Part shown: positions 61,149 through 64,000 of the stretch, piece after piece
Layout of the letters: every line of letters starts with the position of its first letter
Position numbering within the stretch: position 1 is the first letter of the stretch
Assembly (NCBI GenBank): GCA_963737425.1
Contig: CAVTSX010000010.1
Location: 1,178,001-1,242,000 of the forward strand
From: DASXRA01 sp963737425
GTDB taxonomy: Bacteria > Actinomycetota > Actinomycetes > Mycobacteriales > Jatrophihabitantaceae
DNA: 64,000 nucleotides
Reading direction: 5' to 3'
Translations under genes and position numbers: made by a program
The notes under the pieces: model-generated
What the model saw: only the letters and a program-made list of their open reading frames with translations
The model's database searches: none
What the model was told of the DNA's origin: nothing

Positions 61149-61598
61149 TCAGGTGACCTCGGGCTCCATCTTGATCGCGCCGCACGGGCACTCCTCGACG
61201 CACATGCCGCAGCCCTTGCAGTAGTCGTAGTCGACGGCGTCGCCGTGCGCGCCGTCGATCTTGAGCACGGCGTTGTCGGGGCAGACCCCGAAGCAGTTGT
61301 CGCAGCCGAAGCAGTTTCCGCAGGACAGGCAGCGTCGTGCCTCGAACAGCGCGGTGTCGGTGTCGAGCCCGCTCACCACCTCGCTGAAGTCCGAGACGCG
61401 GCGGGCGGCCTCGAGCCGTGGCCGCATCGTCCTCGGCGCGTCGCTGCAGTACCAGGGGTTGAGCTGGTCGAACTCGGCCGGCTCCTGCTCCGGCTCGGGC
61501 AGCACCGCGACCCGGTTGAGCCAGGCGTCGATGTTCTGCGCAGCGGTCTTGCCGTGGCCGATCGTCCGTGCACTCGAACCCGGAACACCGCGACTCAC
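61149..61598 (-). CDS. N-terminally truncated GltD-like oxidoreductase tail with two 4Fe-4S motifs
   Basis: 149 residues. ARTIGHGKTAAQNIDAWL near the start is the C-terminal end of the GltD/NADPH-glutamate-synthase-beta flavoprotein fold; the FAD and NADPH Rossmann domains that should precede it are missing. The rest is a dicluster ferredoxin: RRCLSCGNCFGCDNCFGVCP and YCKGCGMCVEECPCGAIKM. GTG start overlaps the CHAD gene stop by 4 bp (GTGA). Either a decayed remnant or a functional ferredoxin born from truncation; all cluster cysteines are intact. Confidence 0.75.
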   Translation of the reverse strand: MSRGVPGSSARTIGHGKTAAQNIDAWLNRVAVLPEPEQEPAEFDQLNPWYCSDAPRTMRPRLEAARRVSDFSEVVSGLDTDTALFEARRCLSCGNCFGCDNCFGVCPDNAVLKIDGAHGDAVDYDYCKGCGMCVEECPCGAIKMEPEVT

Positions 61599-63130
61599 TT
61601 TCGCCCTATCATTCGAGAGGTCACGGCCCTCGACAGATCGGCCGCCTCGATCAGTGCCTGTCGCCTGGCCTGCTCGGCGCGCCGCATTTCACGCTCGTGC
61701 AGTACGCCAAGGGTGAAGCCGCTCGCCCCGCGTCCGGTCGCGAGCTCGCGCACGTAGTGCCCGCTTGCCATCGCGTGCTCGTATTCGGCGAGCAGATCCA
61801 GCACGTCACTCAGATTGCGCACCGCCTGCTTGGCTCGCTTCTTGCCCAGCAGGGGGCGGGCCAGTTGGGCGGCATCTCGGAGTCGTTCGGCTGCCCTGCG
61901 GGCCCGGTGCAGGTCAGCCTGCGTCCCATTCATGCCGCCCGCCCGACGCAGCCGCTTGACGAGCAGGTGTGCGGCTGAGGCAAGCCGTTCGAGGAGAGCG
62001 TCCACGGGCTCGCCCGCGGCATCGCGCAGCGGCGGCGCCGTCACCCAGCCGACGAGGTCCTGCAGCAGCACGCGGTAGCGGCGACCGCTCAGGGCGCGAA
62101 GCAGCCTCCGCTCGCGATCGTCCTGTGCGGCACGCACCTGCGCGTCGATCTCGTCGCTCACGTGGCCCACGACGAGCTCCGCGGGCAGGTCGAGCACCGC
62201 GGCGGCAAGTCGCGCGCGCAGCACCTCACACTCGTGGACGTCGTCGAGAAGGGCCGCGAGCCAGGCCAGCTCAGCGTCGAGATCGCCAGCCCGCTCGGCG
62301 TCGAAGAGATCGGCGAACACCCGCAGCACGCTGCGCAAACGCCGGGTGGCCACGCGGGTCATCTCGATCGCGTCGGCGCGGTCATGGCCTGAGCGCAGTG
62401 CGAGGTCGCCCAAAATCAGGCAGGTTCGTTGCGCCGCGATGTCGGCCACGACCATGCCGCCTGCCGTGGCAGCCTTTCCGGACGCGGTCGGCGCCTCCCG
62501 GCCGGCGCCGAGCGAGTGCGCGACCTTGCCGTCGATGGCAGAGGGCACCGCTCCGGCGCGAGTCAGGGACTCGCCGATGGCCGCGAGCAGCGCCTCGTCA
62601 CCGGCCTCGCCCAGCTCGACCTCGACCTCGCGCCACTGGCCGAGGGCTGCTTCGCCCGGAACATCCGCCCGCACCGTGTCGTCGCAGATCGTCGCGAGCA
62701 CGCGGCCGTCGTCGGTGAGCAGTTCGTGCGCGATACGCGAGATCTGCAGATCGACAACGCGTTTGAGTGGGAGCCCGAGCCGAATGCCGACGACGAGATC
62801 ACGAAAATCTTTCGGCACCGATCCGTTGGTTGCCGGCATCGTCAGTTCGGTGCGCGGTTCGCGATCGGGCAGTTTCAGCTGCCAATCGGCGTCGGCCGAC
62901 CCGCGCCTGCGGCGAAGCGTCACGCCATTGCGCATCAGGTCGAACTCCGCCGTGTCGTAGTAGGCGCTCTCCAGGTCGACCGGGTCCTGCAGCGCGATGC
63001 GATACACGGCCGGCGATGCGCCGGTGACGTCCGGCAGCCTGAACTCCGCAGCGACGTCGTACCTGTCCTCCCGAACGGGCGACACGCTCGCACCGCCGGG
63101 GCCGTCAGACAAGCGACCGGCCTCGGTCAT
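61595..63130 (-). CDS. CYTH-CHAD domain protein
   Basis: 511 residues from the ATG at 63130 (MTEAGRLSDG), overlapping the upstream stop by 4 bp. N-terminal CYTH tunnel domain (ESAYYDTAEFDLMRNGVTLR, WQLKLP, ICDDTVRADVPG, EVEVELGE) followed by a helical CHAD domain rich in paired Arg/His (MTRVATRRLRSVLRVF, LHRARRAAERLRDA). CHAD domains bind polyphosphate and CYTH enzymes hydrolyse triphosphates, so a polyphosphate-associated role is likely. Confidence 0.88.
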   Translation of the reverse strand: MTEAGRLSDGPGGASVSPVREDRYDVAAEFRLPDVTGASPAVYRIALQDPVDLESAYYDTAEFDLMRNGVTLRRRRGSADADWQLKLPDREPRTELTMPATNGSVPKDFRDLVVGIRLGLPLKRVVDLQISRIAHELLTDDGRVLATICDDTVRADVPGEAALGQWREVEVELGEAGDEALLAAIGESLTRAGAVPSAIDGKVAHSLGAGREAPTASGKAATAGGMVVADIAAQRTCLILGDLALRSGHDRADAIEMTRVATRRLRSVLRVFADLFDAERAGDLDAELAWLAALLDDVHECEVLRARLAAAVLDLPAELVVGHVSDEIDAQVRAAQDDRERRLLRALSGRRYRVLLQDLVGWVTAPPLRDAAGEPVDALLERLASAAHLLVKRLRRAGGMNGTQADLHRARRAAERLRDAAQLARPLLGKKRAKQAVRNLSDVLDLLAEYEHAMASGHYVRELATGRGASGFTLGVLHEREMRRAEQARRQALIEAADLSRAVTSRMIGRK

Positions 63131-63360
63131 AACGTCTGTCGGGCCATGCACGCGCGCGCGATCTCGGCCAGCCTGACCCGGGCGAGCCGCGATGCCATCT
63201 CAGGCAGTGCCTCGCCGCTGATCGAGCCGCGCAGATCGCGAATCGCGGCGGCGACGCCTCCTGCGATCACCGAGGCGGAGAGCACCCCGGCGAATTGCTG
63301 AGCGAGCTCGCGCGAGATCTCCGTGACCAGGCCCTCTGCCGTCGTCGCCGTCGCCGTCAT
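63127..63360 (-). CDS. Small helical protein, three-helix-bundle dimerisation domain type
   Basis: 77 residues (MTATATTAEGLVTEISRELA..). Predicted all-helical, with IRDLRG and a basic C-terminal helix (RLARVRLAEIARACMARQ), resembling the short three-helix-bundle proteins of actinobacteria. Start at 63360 overlaps the stop of a 31-codon leader ORF (ATGA), and its stop overlaps the CHAD gene start. An in-frame ATG at 63432 is possible. Function unknown. Confidence 0.55.
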   Translation of the reverse strand: MTATATTAEGLVTEISRELAQQFAGVLSASVIAGGVAAAIRDLRGSISGEALPEMASRLARVRLAEIARACMARQTL

Positions 63361-63452
63361 GGCGCTGCACGCAGCGAGCACTCGAGCGTGCGAGCCAGGG
63401 TGACGCCCCTCGTCGACGGACGATTGGCCCATCGCGCCACATATGCTGTCAT
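63357..63452 (-). CDS. 31-residue leader ORF coupled to the helical protein gene
   Basis: GAGGAG lies 6 nt before an ATG at 63452; the frame reads MTAYVARWANRPSTRGVTLA and 11 more residues and stops at an ATGA overlap with the next gene. Good Shine-Dalgarno, while the next gene has none, suggests translational coupling. Too short to recognise. Confidence 0.45.
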   Translation of the reverse strand: MTAYVARWANRPSTRGVTLARTLECSLRAAP

Positions 63453-63596
63453 TACTGTCTCCTCAACGGTGCTTGCCGGATATGCCGGCGAGTAGAGCGT
63501 GGCTTCTTCTCGCGCTTGCAGGCAGGGCCAATAGTCCTGAGATATGCACCCGCGCACTTGCGTCACCGCGAGGACGAAATCGGGCAAGACTTAGGC

Positions 63597-64000
63597 GTGA
63601 CCCGCTGGGTGCTGCATGTGGATCTCGACCAGTTCATCGCCGCCGTCGAAGTGCTCCGGCGACCGGAGTTGCGCGGGCGGCCGGTCGTGGTCGGCGGCGA
63701 CGGGGATCCGACCAAACGCGGCGTCGTCAGCACGGCCTCCTACGAGGCTCGCGTATTCGGCGTGCGCTCCGGCCTGCCCTTGCGCATCGCGGCCCGGCGC
63801 TGCCCGGATGCGGTGTTTCTGCCGGTCGACCGCAACGTGTACGAGGCGGCGTCATCGGCGGTCATGGCGACCTTGCGCGGATTCGACGCAGTGGTCGAGG
63901 TGTTGGGCTGGGACGAGGCCTTCCTGGCGGTCGACACCTCCGATCCGGAGGCCACCGCTCGCGAGATCCAGGCGCGGGTTCACGCCTCGACCAGGCTCGA
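63597..64000 (+). CDS. dinB: DinB2/DinP-type DNA polymerase IV, 3' end outside window
   Basis: The N-terminal 134 residues from the GTG at 63597 are present. Y-family catalytic residues: D9 and D11 in LHVDLDQFIAAVEV, SYEARVFGVRSGLP fingers, and catalytic Asp/Glu in EVLGWDEAFLAV. The GWDEA form and overall sequence match the mycobacterial DinP (Rv3056)/DinB2 branch. Position 14, the steric gate that excludes ribonucleotides, is Ile rather than Tyr/Phe. Truncated only by the window edge. Confidence 0.88.
   Translation, partial: MTRWVLHVDLDQFIAAVEVLRRPELRGRPVVVGGDGDPTKRGVVSTASYEARVFGVRSGLPLRIAARRCPDAVFLPVDRNVYEAASSAVMATLRGFDAVVEVLGWDEAFLAVDTSDPEATAREIQARVHASTRL

Noticed and set aside
63453..63596. 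A LexA/SOS box before the dinB gene
   Set aside because: No TCGAAC-N4-GTTCGA-like palindrome was found in the upstream region; only a short GCCGG/CCGGC hairpin.

Overview
The window is 64 kb of very GC-rich, densely packed DNA with many GTG/TTG starts and 4-bp ATGA/GTGA gene overlaps. This is typical of a high-GC actinomycete (Actinomycetota). Family content (propane monooxygenase with a dedicated GroEL, a DevR/DevS pair, Acg-type nitroreductase, DinB2/DinP-type polymerase, group-3b-like NiFe hydrogenase) resembles the Mycobacteriales and related soil lineages; I cannot name a genus. No rRNA, tRNA, CRISPR array or insertion sequence was seen.

Layout. 1-3.2 kb: a sugar-acid operon (aldose-epimerase-like, KDPG aldolase, PfkB/KDG kinase, SMP-30 lactonase). 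3.2-24 kb: mostly housekeeping and accessory genes: archaeal-type ProRS and a DUF72 gene, cupin, amidohydrolase, a large secreted S8 protease, ThrRS and HIT, CapA lipoprotein, drug exporter, a WYL regulator with its divergent target and an inverted-repeat operator, a second MFS, a class II Fic protein, a small zincin, and an acetate permease.

21.3-33 kb: an alkane/ketone oxidation locus. prmA-B-C-D (diiron propane 2-monooxygenase type) and a GroEL-like chaperonin run rightwards. An amidohydrolase, a DUF59 Fe-S assembly protein and a zinc alcohol dehydrogenase run leftwards from the same control region. A GAF/AAA+/Fis-type regulator closes the locus. The palindrome GTCTC-N5-GAGAC occurs in front of both transcription arms and in front of the regulator gene, so I propose it as the regulator's operator.

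33-61 kb: a hypoxia/redox-dormancy island. A DevR (DosR) response regulator and DevS haem-GAF kinase sit among two universal stress proteins, an Acg nitroreductase, an S2P-CBS protease, an aldehyde dehydrogenase, a five-part NiFe hydrogenase operon with its protease and an HTH-less cNMP-binding protein, an alcohol dehydrogenase, a duplicated secreted phosphodiester glycosidase, a P-type ATPase, a CBS-BON protein, carbonic anhydrase and a flavodoxin. About a dozen intergenic regions carry 14-bp sequences resembling the mycobacterial DosR box (GGGACTWWAGTCCC); the best are at 61104, 34209 and 57472. Together these would let the cell switch to hydrogen and aldehyde redox balancing and a stress state when oxygen is low.

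61-64 kb: a leftward chain of overlapping genes (31-codon leader ORF, small helical protein, CYTH-CHAD protein, and an N-terminally truncated GltD-ferredoxin), then the start of a DinB2-type DNA polymerase that runs off the right edge.
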